A DNA stretch of 64,000 nt from contig NZ_ML675581.1 of assembly GCF_007826885.1 (NCBI RefSeq), positions 122,662-186,661 on the forward strand, given 5' to 3'. The translations under genes were made by a program, and so were the position numbers. The notes beneath the pieces are model-generated. The model saw only the letters and a program-made list of their open reading frames with translations. It had not been told where the DNA came from and made no database searches. Below are positions 1 to 8,802 of this stretch, piece after piece. The first letter of the stretch is position 1, and the number at the start of each line of letters is the position of its first letter. The stretch is from Candidatus Nitrosocosmicus arcticus (GTDB lineage Archaea; Thermoproteota; Nitrososphaeria; Nitrososphaerales; Nitrososphaeraceae).

Positions 1-2
1 AG

Positions 3-131
3 TTGCTAGTAGAATCTTTAGAAGAGAACTTTGACTATCTTGATACAGATATCATGTCTGTAATAATGACATCTATGACCATGGGGATTTTAATACTGTT
101 TTTCTTAGCTATAATTAAAAAAAATAACTGA
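3..131 (+). CDS. C-terminal end of a membrane protein (cut by window edge)
   Basis: An open frame runs in from the left edge and stops at TGA 129-131. It encodes 42 residues: an acidic stretch (ESLEENFDYLD) followed by a hydrophobic segment (MGILILFFLAIIK) and a short basic tail, which reads as the last transmembrane helix of a larger protein. The family cannot be named from this piece. The next feature lies on the opposite strand. Confidence 0.45.
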   Translation: MLVESLEENFDYLDTDIMSVIMTSMTMGILILFFLAIIKKNN

Positions 132-354
132 TGACATCTTGGAGATACCGTTAATCTACCAAATTATTTTAATTTCCGGAATTCATCGAATCGATCGGGT
201 CTGCTGTTCCTCAAGAGTGAATATAATTTTGATGTCTTGAACAGACAAATAGGAAACCAGATTAAACTTGCTGGTGCAAATGGAGGATTTTTGATACATT
301 AGCTTGTTAGTTCATCCATTTTTACCTGCTGTATATGATGACACTTCATTCCTG

Positions 355-912
355 TTATCTCTGCAAGTTATTTATTATGCGATATTTAAGTTGAACAAAT
401 CGATTATCAAATACTACCGTTTTAATAGGTTCTAATAAAATTTCATTTGTTACCGGTCCAAATAAAGGTCGCCCTTCACCAAGAATTATGGGAAGTATTG
501 TAATCGTAATCTCATCAACAAGATTACAAGAAAGAAAATTTTGAATGGTTATTCCTCCATCTACATATACATTTTTAATATTTTCATTAGATAGTTTATT
601 AATTAATCCTGTAGGCGAGGCAGAAGATACTGAAACCTTGTGGTTCAATTTCAAAGGAATATCTAATTTCACAGATGTTAATACAATGACTTGCTTATTC
701 TCATATGGCCACTTGTCAAGGGTTATTACAATTTCAAAAGCATTTCTACTCATAAAGATAATATATATACTTTCAATGAAGGTTTGGTAACCGTTGTCTT
801 GATTGGAAGGAAATCGTTCAATCGAATTTTTTTACCCAATCAATACTTTCATCTTTTTTGCAATAAATCCATCCAAACTAGTTGCTACAAAAACAGATAT
901 CTTGGAAACCAC
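355..912 (-). pseudogene. Dihydrofolate reductase-like (RibD C-terminal domain) gene, frameshifted
   Basis: The intact part (about 753 down to 355) reads MSRNAFEIVITLDKWPYENK and later VYVDGGITIQNFL and DEITITILPIILGEG. These are typical of the DHFR/RibD-like reductase fold seen in stand-alone dihydrofolate reductase family proteins. Upstream, the expected N-terminus (VFVATSLDGFIAKK, then DESIDWVKKFD, then NQDNGYQTFIES) is present but spread over all three frames, so at least two frameshifts separate it from the rest. The likely original start is GTG at 912. A paralogue at 53188-53731 is broken near the same place. The family fold is clear; the substrate is unknown. Confidence 0.75.
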
Positions 913-2076
913 AATTTACAATATGGAATCTGGTTGAAAAATATATTGAAAATGGATTGTAGTTGCTATTATTATCTATCATGGAAAGACATTACATAGA
1001 ATAATACATACAATATTTTATGGCATGGTGAAAACCTAAGTCCAAAATTGCATTAGAATAGTCAAAGCCGGCATACTTAGGCATGCCAGCTGCCTAGAAT
1101 ACCATATAAGAACTAAGGATTATCCAACTCAGTTTGAAATACAGTATATTACGGGTGATATTTATGATATACTGAATGTTTTCACGGTCGATAGGGCAAC
1201 AGTAGGTTTGCAGAAAAAGGAGAATCTAACAAGCTCATGAAAAACATGATTGAATTAGAGAATGGCGTTTGAATTATTGGGGCTTGCTACATATTCTAAC
1301 AACGAATCCACAGTATCATCATACGCAACAATTTTTGATATATTGTGGCTAAAATCGGAGTTTACTACCTCAAATAATTATCAAATTGAGGCCTATAATT
1401 GTTAAAGGAGTATTACACTGTGGGATTAATTTCCTAATGATATGCGGGTCGAAAGTATTATGCGATTACCTATGACAATTGTCCGTCATATTTTAGTCCT
1501 ACTAAAACTAATATTGCTTTAAAAAGACATCAATCAATTTATAGGTTTTAGAATACGATGGTAAATAAAATCCGGTTTAAAGGTGTAAACGGGTTATTAC
1601 GTGTCGGGTAAATCAAACCCCGACTAATAATCAAAAAACAACGGTTTTGTTGATAGTCTTTTATATTAATTAATTCCATAAATAGCGTAGTAGATAAGGC
1701 ATTTTGTCGAATAATGATAAAATTGCAGGCATGTACCCGTTATGAAGTGTTTAGTAGAGGAGGCTATTACCTTTACGTGGTAAAAAAATTAGTCCGATTC
1801 AATTTTACAAGAATGCCAGAACGTTTTATCTCCTATTTCCACATTCACTATGCCCAGTCTCTTGTTAGATTTTTAGTTTCAAGATAGGGGCTTATCCTCC
1901 TACTTCTTTTGTCTTTAGTTTCTGGAAATATGTCTTCCTTATGTAAAATAATATACCAATGCCGATGGAATACTTGATCTTAAAATATTCTAATGATAGA
2001 TTAGATAAACCTTATTTTTTACAAGAAAATATCTTTTCCTGTGAATTAAAGGAGATACTATCGCAAAAACATTTAA
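913..2076. other. Gene-poor stretch with one small ORF remnant and a hairpin
   Basis: No convincing full gene is present. The stretch holds the small ORF at 1262-1405 (listed separately) and a G+C-rich inverted repeat at 1603-1624 (GTCGGG / CCCGAC, with a loop of about 10 nt) that could form a short RNA hairpin. The rest is AT-rich with scattered stops in all frames. Confidence 0.5.
1262..1405 (+). pseudogene. Small ORF, remnant of a conserved C-terminal segment
   Basis: The 47-codon ORF starts at ATG 1262 and contains LLGLATYSNNESTVSSYAT followed by IFDILWLKSE. A second small ORF at 26066-26218 carries the same pattern (GLTSLSNSESTVNFYIAIF, then QNPWIQS). From memory this pattern occurs at the C-terminus of larger thaumarchaeal sensor-type proteins, so both look like surviving tails of decayed genes. 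That link is recollection only; the similarity of the two ORFs is visible here. Confidence 0.4.
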
Positions 2077-3484
2077 AGTTTCACATTCAGAATTACACTA
2101 TTTGCTCTAGCATTTGGATTCTTGATTCTATCTGTAATGCTAAGTATGTCAACATTTGTTAATCCCTCCAATGCTTTTTCCATCATACATCCGGTATCGG
2201 CTCAGACAGAAGAAATTCATCTATGCTTTCTAATCAAACACTAAAGGCTCAAAGCAACGATGCGCGAAGGCTTCCTATGCAAGAAGTGTTTTCTACGAGT
2301 GTGCTTGCAACAAATTTTACTGCACCACACGAGATCATCTACGGTCCTGATGATGTATTATGGCTCACTGAAAGAATAGGAAAGGACATTACTCGTGTTG
2401 ACCCTGAAACTGAAGAAAAGCTAAACAGTATACCGGTACCAAAATGTACTTGCGGCAGCTGGCCAAGATGGTCTCATGAATTTGGCATTTGATCCTCAAT
2501 TCAATAATGCACATCATTTCTATGTCGCATACACATATGATGCTAATCCAACTGAGGAACTTGATCGCCAAACTAAATCCACTCGGTTTACACACAATCC
2601 ATCCAACAATACAATCAGCCAACCAGTAGATCTTATTAGCGGTCTAGCCGGTACTATAGACCATAACTAAAGTCGTATGACATTTGGTCCGCATGGCAAG
2701 ATGTACTGTACAATAGGTGATCAGGGTAAGAATCAGATTTCCCTATATTGCTCGAACATTAAGGCCCAGCATCTTCCAACGGCGCAGCAAGTTGCACCCA
2801 AAGATTGGGACGCCTATGAAGGTAAAGTATTGAGAATGAACTCTGATGGGTCTATTCCAGAAGATGACCCAGTAATCAATGGCGTCCAAAGCCATGTCTA
2901 TGCATACGGTCATCGTAACCACCAAGGTATAGCTGTGAGCCCTACCGATGATCTCTATGTCTCAGCATGGGGACAAATCAGATGATAAAATTTGTCGTCT
3001 CCAAGCAGGTGGAAACTATGGTTGGCCATATATCCGGGCACAACGATGATGGTGCATTCCAGTATTTCAACTGGTCTGCTGCTGACAACTGTGAGGCTCT
3101 TGAATGGAGCAATATTGCTCCTCCACCACAGGGTGTACCAGTAATGAACGAGTGACTTTAACGCTACAAGCTTTGTTCCTCCGCTACAAACATTTTACAC
3201 AGTTGGAGGCGACTATAACTTTACTGACCATTCATGCAAAGGCAATAACTATGTATGTTGGCCCACGGTGGCACCATCAAACTAGTGTCTATACCTTTGA
3301 CTTCATTCCGGGATGGGAGAATAACTTACTCATGACGACCCTGAAGGACGGAAAGATCTTTCTAATCAATTTGAATGACAATGGGGCGGCACTTGAGAGT
3401 AACCCTGTAGAACTTTTCCACTGTGAAAATCGCTACTGCGACGTTGCATTCAGTCATTCTATAAATGCTATCATGAAAAGATAA
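2077..3484 (+). pseudogene. Secreted PQQ-dependent sugar dehydrogenase (GSDH family), shattered
   Basis: The pieces follow in order. A signal peptide comes first (TLFALAFGFLILSVMLSMST, ending VSAQ), with no start codon found in its frame. The beta-propeller then runs on (FTAPHEIIYGPDDVLWLTER; LAFDPQFNNAHHFYVAYTY; MTFGPHGKMYCTIGDQG; GKVLRMNSDGSIPEDDP; HVYAYGHRNHQGIAVSP; WSNIAPPPQGVPV; YTFDFIPGWENNLLMTTLKD). This is the pattern of glucose/sorbosone dehydrogenases, periplasmic quinoproteins that oxidise sugars. The pieces lie in different frames: shifts near 2220, 2465, 2980 and 3150, plus an in-frame TAA at 2668-2670. The gene cannot make a full product. Confidence 0.85.
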
Positions 3485-3673
3485 TTTTACAAGACATCAC
3501 TAGTAACTCCTAACAGCTAGTTCCTGTATAGAAATGCGGTATGGATTGTTTTCCACGAGCAACCACCTCATTTCTGACGTCAAAATAGATATTTGTTAAT
3601 ATTTTATCTGTATCAACTGTGAAAGCATCTGCTGTAATTGAAATCTTATTAATATCTATGATGAACTATTACC

Positions 3674-3850
3674 ATGCCCATAATTAGTATACAAATGTAT
3701 AGCGGGAAAGGCCAAAGAGAAAAAGACAGATTAGCAGAAGCAATTACAGAAGACGTAGTTAAAATATTAAATGTGAGTAAAGAAGAAGTTATAGTACTAT
3801 TTACAGAAGCAACTCATGGAAATTGGTATGCTGCTGGTGTACGTCTATAG
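3674..3850 (+). CDS. 4-oxalocrotonate tautomerase family protein
   Basis: This is a 58-residue ORF starting MPIISIQMYSGKGQREKD and ending ATHGNWYAAGVRL. The length and the Pro directly after the initiator Met match the 4-oxalocrotonate tautomerase family, in which that proline becomes the N-terminal catalytic base once Met is removed. Members isomerise enol/keto acids and work as small oligomers. The ORF is intact although it directly follows a shattered dehydrogenase. The true substrate cannot be told from sequence. Confidence 0.8.
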   Translation: MPIISIQMYSGKGQREKDRLAEAITEDVVKILNVSKEEVIVLFTEATHGNWYAAGVRL

Positions 3851-3996
3851 CATACAACTAAGAAATATCATCATCTCAAAACATGATGTCAAGAAATTAT
3901 TGATAAGGAATAAAAAAGATACTAAATAATAATATTTTACTAAAGGAAGTTCATATCAAATAGATGATGGTAATTTTTTTTATACATATATTTACC

Positions 3997-5388
3997 TCAT
4001 TGTTGTGCTTGATTGATACTGTCAAGCAACTGTTTAACAGTATCGATTGATTTATCAATATCCTCATCATCTACGGCGGATCCAAGTTCTTTAATTTGAC
4101 TATCAATTTTTGTGGCAAGAGAACTATAAATACCGTGTAAGAAGCGATCCTGAATCCATTCAAGTGTAGTGACATCACCTGTAACTCCTTCCATATTATC
4201 AGATTCTGCATCAACGAGTAGTTTAATAGACCAAAGTTCAAAACGTTCGAGGTCTACTTCACTTGGCAAAAGATAGGGGAGTTTTAGATCCAAAATTGCT
4301 AGGCCCGCGTCAATCGCTGCATATTGAGTTCCTGTTACATCGTTTGAATCAACAGCCGGAGAAAGAACATCTCCTGAAAGGGCGTCAAGTGTTTTATTCA
4401 TCTGTGTTTGAAGTAATTTAGACACGTTATCCTTATTTTGTATTTGAAAAGTAGTCCATGCTTCATTCATATTCTTAAGCGTGTTTAATGCGTTTGTCCA
4501 GTTGCCTGATTCTGCAGAATTAAATATTTCTTTTGTTCCATCTGATAGGGTGGTTAGCTCGGCTGGTACTGATTTAGTAAGTGCGTCCGTGGGTATAGCA
4601 ATGGCAAGTACCTCGAGATCTCTTCCGTTTCCTGTTGAGAATTCTCCATATTTAGGGGCAAAGATCTTGTCTTCATATTTTCCGTCCATGTGAAGTTCCT
4701 CTGTTATGATAGCCCCGTTCGCTGGACCAAATGGTCCTTCCACTTTTACATTGACGGATTTAACTTCAACTTCCTCAAAAACATTACCCGGAATGTTCTC
4801 CGGTCTGAATACATCTCCGACCTTTGGATTTGCCGGCATGATCATTGCAGCTGGACCGTCTTTGCCAGCCCGCCATGTACCTTCAGTGTCTTGAACAACC
4901 CCGTCTTTATAGTTGTAAACGTCTTCACCAAAGTACCATACTGATCCATCATCTGCTTGAGCATATAGATCAAGTGCAATTTCATGTATACGTCCATTAA
5001 GATATGCGGTATATTGTGATACACTTGTTTCTATTTTTGTTCCGTTCAAATCTACTACTCTCGTTTCAGGAAGAAGCGTAGTTTCTGCTCTAAATAAGGC
5101 ACCATCGATATTACCTAGGAGAACAGCTGAATGGAGTTTGCTAATCGGAAACAATGGATTAGTGATATTAGTTGGATTTGAGAATGATGGTATCACAAGA
5201 TCTACTCTCTGACTTTCAGGTTTTGTTGTAAGATCCACATCAGTAAATGTCTGTGAGATCCCACCTGTTTCATCTTCATTTATTACTACATTATTAGTCT
5301 GCGCATTTATGTTTGAGATAAAAAAATACCCCTGCGAACCTGCCATTGATATCGTCAATGTAAATACTAAAAGGATTGTTATTTTCAT
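3997..5388 (-). CDS. Secreted protein of unknown function
   Basis: The product is about 463 residues from ATG 5388, chosen because it opens directly onto a signal peptide (MKITILLVFTLTISMAGSQG). An upstream start at 5448 would add 20 non-signal residues. The middle part is beta-rich with N-X-T/S sequons (NPTNITNP, DLNGTKIE). The last 200 residues are predicted helical with many Asn, Asp and Gln. No known catalytic motif is visible, and I do not recognise the family beyond its resemblance to other thaumarchaeal extracellular proteins. It is probably monocistronic. Confidence 0.7.
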   Translation of the reverse strand: MKITILLVFTLTISMAGSQGYFFISNINAQTNNVVINEDETGGISQTFTDVDLTTKPESQRVDLVIPSFSNPTNITNPLFPISKLHSAVLLGNIDGALFRAETTLLPETRVVDLNGTKIETSVSQYTAYLNGRIHEIALDLYAQADDGSVWYFGEDVYNYKDGVVQDTEGTWRAGKDGPAAMIMPANPKVGDVFRPENIPGNVFEEVEVKSVNVKVEGPFGPANGAIITEELHMDGKYEDKIFAPKYGEFSTGNGRDLEVLAIAIPTDALTKSVPAELTTLSDGTKEIFNSAESGNWTNALNTLKNMNEAWTTFQIQNKDNVSKLLQTQMNKTLDALSGDVLSPAVDSNDVTGTQYAAIDAGLAILDLKLPYLLPSEVDLERFELWSIKLLVDAESDNMEGVTGDVTTLEWIQDRFLHGIYSSLATKIDSQIKELGSAVDDEDIDKSIDTVKQLLDSINQAQQ

Positions 5389-5740
5389 TGTACCTAAATT
5401 AATATCAAAGGTATTGATAAGAAATTTGATACAAGTGACTAAATCCAACTTAATAATTCTGTTGATTTAATGTGTATCAATTAGATGTTTGTACCACAAA
5501 TAATTTTATACCCAGAGCATGACATGAATATATAAAGTTGAAGTTTATAGGTTGCTGTTGCTTGGATAATATGATATATTAGGAGCCGTAGCATAAATAA
5601 TAACCTTTAATCTTCTGTCTCGATATTCAAATAATCTTCCTATCTCCTCTAGTGTGGTAATCCTATTGAAATCTTTTCCATAATATTTGGATATCTGGTA
5701 TCTTTTAGTAGAACTATTTAAAAGCTTCTTTACCGAAATT

Positions 5741-5780
5741 GGCCTAGTGGATTTTGTAATATATATTACGAGTCTGAATG
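5741..5780 (+). repeat. Dispersed hairpin element, type A (diverged core)
   Basis: GGCCTAGTGG is a diverged form of the GGGCCCGGTGGG core. It is followed by a GTAAT / ATTAC hairpin with an ATAT loop and the tail GAGTC. The tail and stem match the copies at 26309, 44472 and 59713. Confidence 0.6.
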
Positions 5781-5837
5781 TCCAGTTATTTTCAATTGTA
5801 AATAAAATATAATCTGATTACTCAATACTTTTGAAGG

Positions 5838-5870
5838 TAGCCTGGTACACTTCAAGACGATATCAGTCCT
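5838..5870 (+). repeat. Dispersed hairpin element, type B (diverged core)
   Basis: CCTGGT is followed by CTTCAAGACGATATCAGTCC, matching copies at 13188, 52983 and 56423 almost base for base over the cassette. The GATATC loop is flanked by AAGAC / GTCCT. Confidence 0.65.
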
Positions 5871-5971
5871 TTAGAATGAATTTGATGTTATTAGAGATAG
5901 TTTGTTTAAAGATTTAAAAGGTGGTTTAATAAGATAACATAGGGTCATAATAGTTACTAAAAATAGAATAT

Positions 5972-7879
5972 CTAATGTTTTCTCTTTGATATCTCTAGAA
6001 AAAAATAAATTATGGCAATGATTTCAAACCTACCTGCAATCATGTTAAAAATTAGGAATATTTGAGAAATATTGCTCATATTTGGAGCTGTTATTCCTGT
6101 AGTAATCCCAGTCGTTGTCAGTGCCGAAACCGACTCAAAAAGCGAATTCAAAAAACCCTTTTGTTCAACATACCATAACACAATTGCTGTGGCAAAAGAT
6201 ACGACAATAAATAGGACTATGATTAGCAGGGCCTCTCTAAAGGTTTTTTCTTCCTTAATTTTTTCAGATTTTGGCTCATGCCGGTTCAGGTCTTGATGAT
6301 TATTGTACCGCGATGAGACTCCCGAGATTGACCTAGTTGAAGCATCTGCCACAAATCTTTTTTTTGTTATTTTCTGTACCATCTGGAGGATTCTTCCTAC
6401 TTTAATACCGCCAGCCATCGAAAAGGCTGTACCACCAATTAGCATTATTATTATCAACAAAATCTTACCTTGGTCTGATAACACAGACATTTCAACGAGC
6501 TGAAATCCCGTGTTAGTTGAAGCGCTTATGACGTGAAACATGGCAAACATCGGTTTGGAGGAGAAGTCTGTTGAAGCAATCAAAAAGTAAAAAACAATAA
6601 TTGAAACGGCTATGATGGCAAAGTAGGTATAAATTTCAGGACGCATCTTTGTGGTATGCATTTCTTTACTAAAGATGGCAAAATGAAACGCGAATGGAAG
6701 GGCTGAGATAATCATTCCTGTCATGAGAATAAGCATCTGCATGTTGTCTTGGAGGTTTAGGGATGTGGAAGTTGGAACGAAACCTCCCCCGGTAATAGCA
6801 CTAAATATCAGCGAAAGGTTGTAGATGGCGTTCTCATACCCGAATATATACAACAGAATAATCAGAACTACTGTGTATATAGTGAATATGACCGTTATTG
6901 TCAAAAGCAACTGCTTTAGTTTTAGGCCACCTCCACTAATCATACTCTTCATGTGGGCAAGCTTTCTTTCAGGGTAAAAGAATGCCATAATAAGATAAAT
7001 GAAACTTAGGCCCCCAATCCACTGAGTAAAAGAACGATAAAAGTCAAAGCTTTTTGGTAGGTCTTCAGGATGCAACAGTTGGCTAAGGCCGGTTGTGGTA
7101 AATCCTGATGCACTCTCAAAGAAGCTTTTAACGACTAGAGAAAAAGGGTCGATGTCCGTGTAGAACGGGTTGACATACATGTATGGTATACTTCCAAAAA
7201 AACTCAAAAGCACAAAACTTGAAACCATGAGGACTGATGCCTGCCGCAGGTTCATGGGTGTTTTTTCGCCATATGAGTTCAAAACAAAACCAGTCACAAA
7301 CATGGATGTGATGCACAAAAACATTCCAATGGCAGATTTCATCTCCCCAAGCGAGGTTGCCAAGATGGCCGGGCCAATAAACAATAGACCGGCAAATTGC
7401 AGAATAAAACCAAGGTTGCCCCAAATTGGCTTGTAGTGTTCCCTAATTACTGCCCTGTATGGTCTAAATGTTTTCTCCAATACCGATGTTCTAATAACGT
7501 GGGCAAGGCCCTCCTGGGTCACAATACCCAAGATATGTATATTGTCAGTAACTGGGATTCTCTTTATTACGTTGAGCCTCATTAGCTCTAGGGCTTGTCT
7601 TACATTTGCCCTTGCAGATATTGTTATGAGAGGAGAAGACATGATGCTCTTTATAAAAACCTGGTCAGAATCTTCCCCTTTCATTACAATCTTATCCAAA
7701 ATATCACTGTCGGTAATAATGCCGACATATTCATCTTTTTTGTTCTTTACAATTATTGTTTCGGCTTTCTTGTCATGCATTAGCTTGACGGCGGTAGCCG
7801 CATCAATATCTTCATCCAAAATAATTAGTTGATGATGCATGTACGACAGGACTGAGCGGTCGAGGGGTTCTGTGACCAT
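5972..7879 (-). CDS. Potassium transporter TrkH/KtrB family with N-terminal CBS pair
   Basis: The 635-residue protein has two parts. Residues about 10-130 form two CBS domains (IIVKNKKDEYVGIITDSDI and IPVTDNIHILGIVTQEG), which usually bind adenine nucleotides. From about 155 onward it is a TrkH/KtrB-type channel with four pore loops, each with the expected T/G pattern: SGFTTTGLS, SAITGGGFVPTS, SASTNTGFQ and SALTTTGITTG. The family moves K+ (or Na+/K+) through the membrane, normally with a cytoplasmic TrkA/KtrA subunit. None is encoded nearby, so the fused CBS pair may provide the gating. It lies downstream of kdp on the same strand after a 257-bp gap. Confidence 0.88.
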   Translation of the reverse strand: MVTEPLDRSVLSYMHHQLIILDEDIDAATAVKLMHDKKAETIIVKNKKDEYVGIITDSDILDKIVMKGEDSDQVFIKSIMSSPLITISARANVRQALELMRLNVIKRIPVTDNIHILGIVTQEGLAHVIRTSVLEKTFRPYRAVIREHYKPIWGNLGFILQFAGLLFIGPAILATSLGEMKSAIGMFLCITSMFVTGFVLNSYGEKTPMNLRQASVLMVSSFVLLSFFGSIPYMYVNPFYTDIDPFSLVVKSFFESASGFTTTGLSQLLHPEDLPKSFDFYRSFTQWIGGLSFIYLIMAFFYPERKLAHMKSMISGGGLKLKQLLLTITVIFTIYTVVLIILLYIFGYENAIYNLSLIFSAITGGGFVPTSTSLNLQDNMQMLILMTGMIISALPFAFHFAIFSKEMHTTKMRPEIYTYFAIIAVSIIVFYFLIASTDFSSKPMFAMFHVISASTNTGFQLVEMSVLSDQGKILLIIIMLIGGTAFSMAGGIKVGRILQMVQKITKKRFVADASTRSISGVSSRYNNHQDLNRHEPKSEKIKEEKTFREALLIIVLFIVVSFATAIVLWYVEQKGFLNSLFESVSALTTTGITTGITAPNMSNISQIFLIFNMIAGRFEIIAIIYFFLEISKRKH

Positions 7880-8135
7880 TTTTGTTTCAGATTAAAGATA
7901 ATGACTTTATTCAATGATGTTTAAACTTTGCTTATAGTTGAATAGCGTTAATTAATAATAAGACTAGCAAATAATCTTCCAGTCATCGTTTTCTACAACA
8001 TTTTGTAATTTAAACTATTGGAAGTAGTGAAAAGAGAATAAAGTGATATTGCAACTGGGATTTACAACTTTATCTTATGGAGAGTATTCCCATCCCTATA
8101 TATTTATAAAGATTTGATGTCTTCATGGACTGATT

Positions 8136-8228
8136 TTATTTCTCTGCTTTTATCAGAGAACGTCCTAGGGAAACCACTGACACAAACAAAAAAGAAATGA
8201 ATGCGCCAACGACAACTAATTCTTCCAT
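8136..8228 (-). CDS. kdpF: KdpF-like small membrane subunit
   Basis: This 30-residue ORF starts MEELVVVGAFISFLFVSVVS and ends LGRSLIKAEK. It has one hydrophobic helix and a short polar tail containing KAE, like bacterial KdpF (about 29 residues, tail with NAE), which stabilises the KdpABC complex. A Shine-Dalgarno sequence (GAGGTGA, 8237-8243 on the minus strand) sits 8 nt upstream of the ATG, which supports real translation. It follows kdpC by 38 bp on the same strand. In bacteria kdpF usually precedes kdpA, so its place after kdpC is unusual. The assignment rests on size, shape and operon context. Confidence 0.65.
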   Translation of the reverse strand: MEELVVVGAFISFLFVSVVSLGRSLIKAEK

Positions 8229-8266
8229 TTATTTATTCACCTCTGTACTTCTTATTTTCATTTTCT

Positions 8267-8788
8267 TCAATTAGGGTTAGATGCCACCGACATATTGTAG
8301 ACTTCGGGATACTGATTTACTAGCTCTATATTTACTTCTAGTACGTTCACATATTGTGGCGCAAAGAAAAGTGCATTAGTTAGCTTATTTTGTTCAATGT
8401 TTAGGTTCAGTAAGGTTCTCAAAGTATTTTGATGAATTCCGGTTGCATCGCTAACATCCTTGATTTGAGAATATGCATTCTCAGGGGTTATATGGGGATC
8501 TACCGTTGAAGCAGAATCGCTTGAAGGCCTTGGATGAAAGAAGTTTGGGGATTCAAACTGCTGAGATATTAATTTAGAACCCATCTTTTCTCCATTAAAT
8601 TCCAAGATACTCCCACCAGACTGGAAGGGAACGGTAATTTGTGCAATTTCAGCGAGAATAATCGGGTATGCAATTCCTAGGGCGATTACCATAACAACCA
8701 AAATTCTTATCGCAGTTGTGATATTACCAAGTACTATACCTGCTATGGACTTTCCATTTTTATCTGCATTCTTGTTTTCATTGTTCAT
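8267..8788 (-). CDS. kdpC: Potassium-transporting ATPase subunit C
   Basis: The 173-residue protein has one N-terminal membrane helix (ITTAIRILVVMVIALGIAYP) and a soluble outer domain with the KdpC signatures SGGSILEFNGEKMGSKLISQ, FHPRPSS and ITPENAYSQI. KdpC is the accessory subunit of the KdpFABC high-affinity K+ pump. An SD-like GGTGA precedes the ATG. It follows kdpB by 14 bp and precedes the KdpF-like ORF, so the order is A-B-C-F in one operon. Confidence 0.93.
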   Translation of the reverse strand: MNNENKNADKNGKSIAGIVLGNITTAIRILVVMVIALGIAYPIILAEIAQITVPFQSGGSILEFNGEKMGSKLISQQFESPNFFHPRPSSDSASTVDPHITPENAYSQIKDVSDATGIHQNTLRTLLNLNIEQNKLTNALFFAPQYVNVLEVNIELVNQYPEVYNMSVASNPN

Positions 8789-8802
8789 TATTTTTCACCT
8801 TT

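Larger units (their letters stand above)
5389..5971. other. Intergenic region carrying two copies of the dispersed hairpin element
   Basis: This 580-bp gap between two minus-strand genes has no convincing ORF. It holds a type-A copy at 5741-5780 and a type-B copy at 5838-5870 of the element described in the findings, only about 60 bp apart. The rest is AT-rich. Confidence 0.6.

Noticed and set aside
1603..1624. GTCGGG/CCCGAC hairpin as a terminator or ncRNA.
   Set aside because: No gene ends nearby and no U-tract follows. It is kept only as a note in the gap entry.
7128..7424. 98-codon minus-strand ORF inside the TrkH gene.
   Set aside because: It is an alternate frame of a clear transporter gene.
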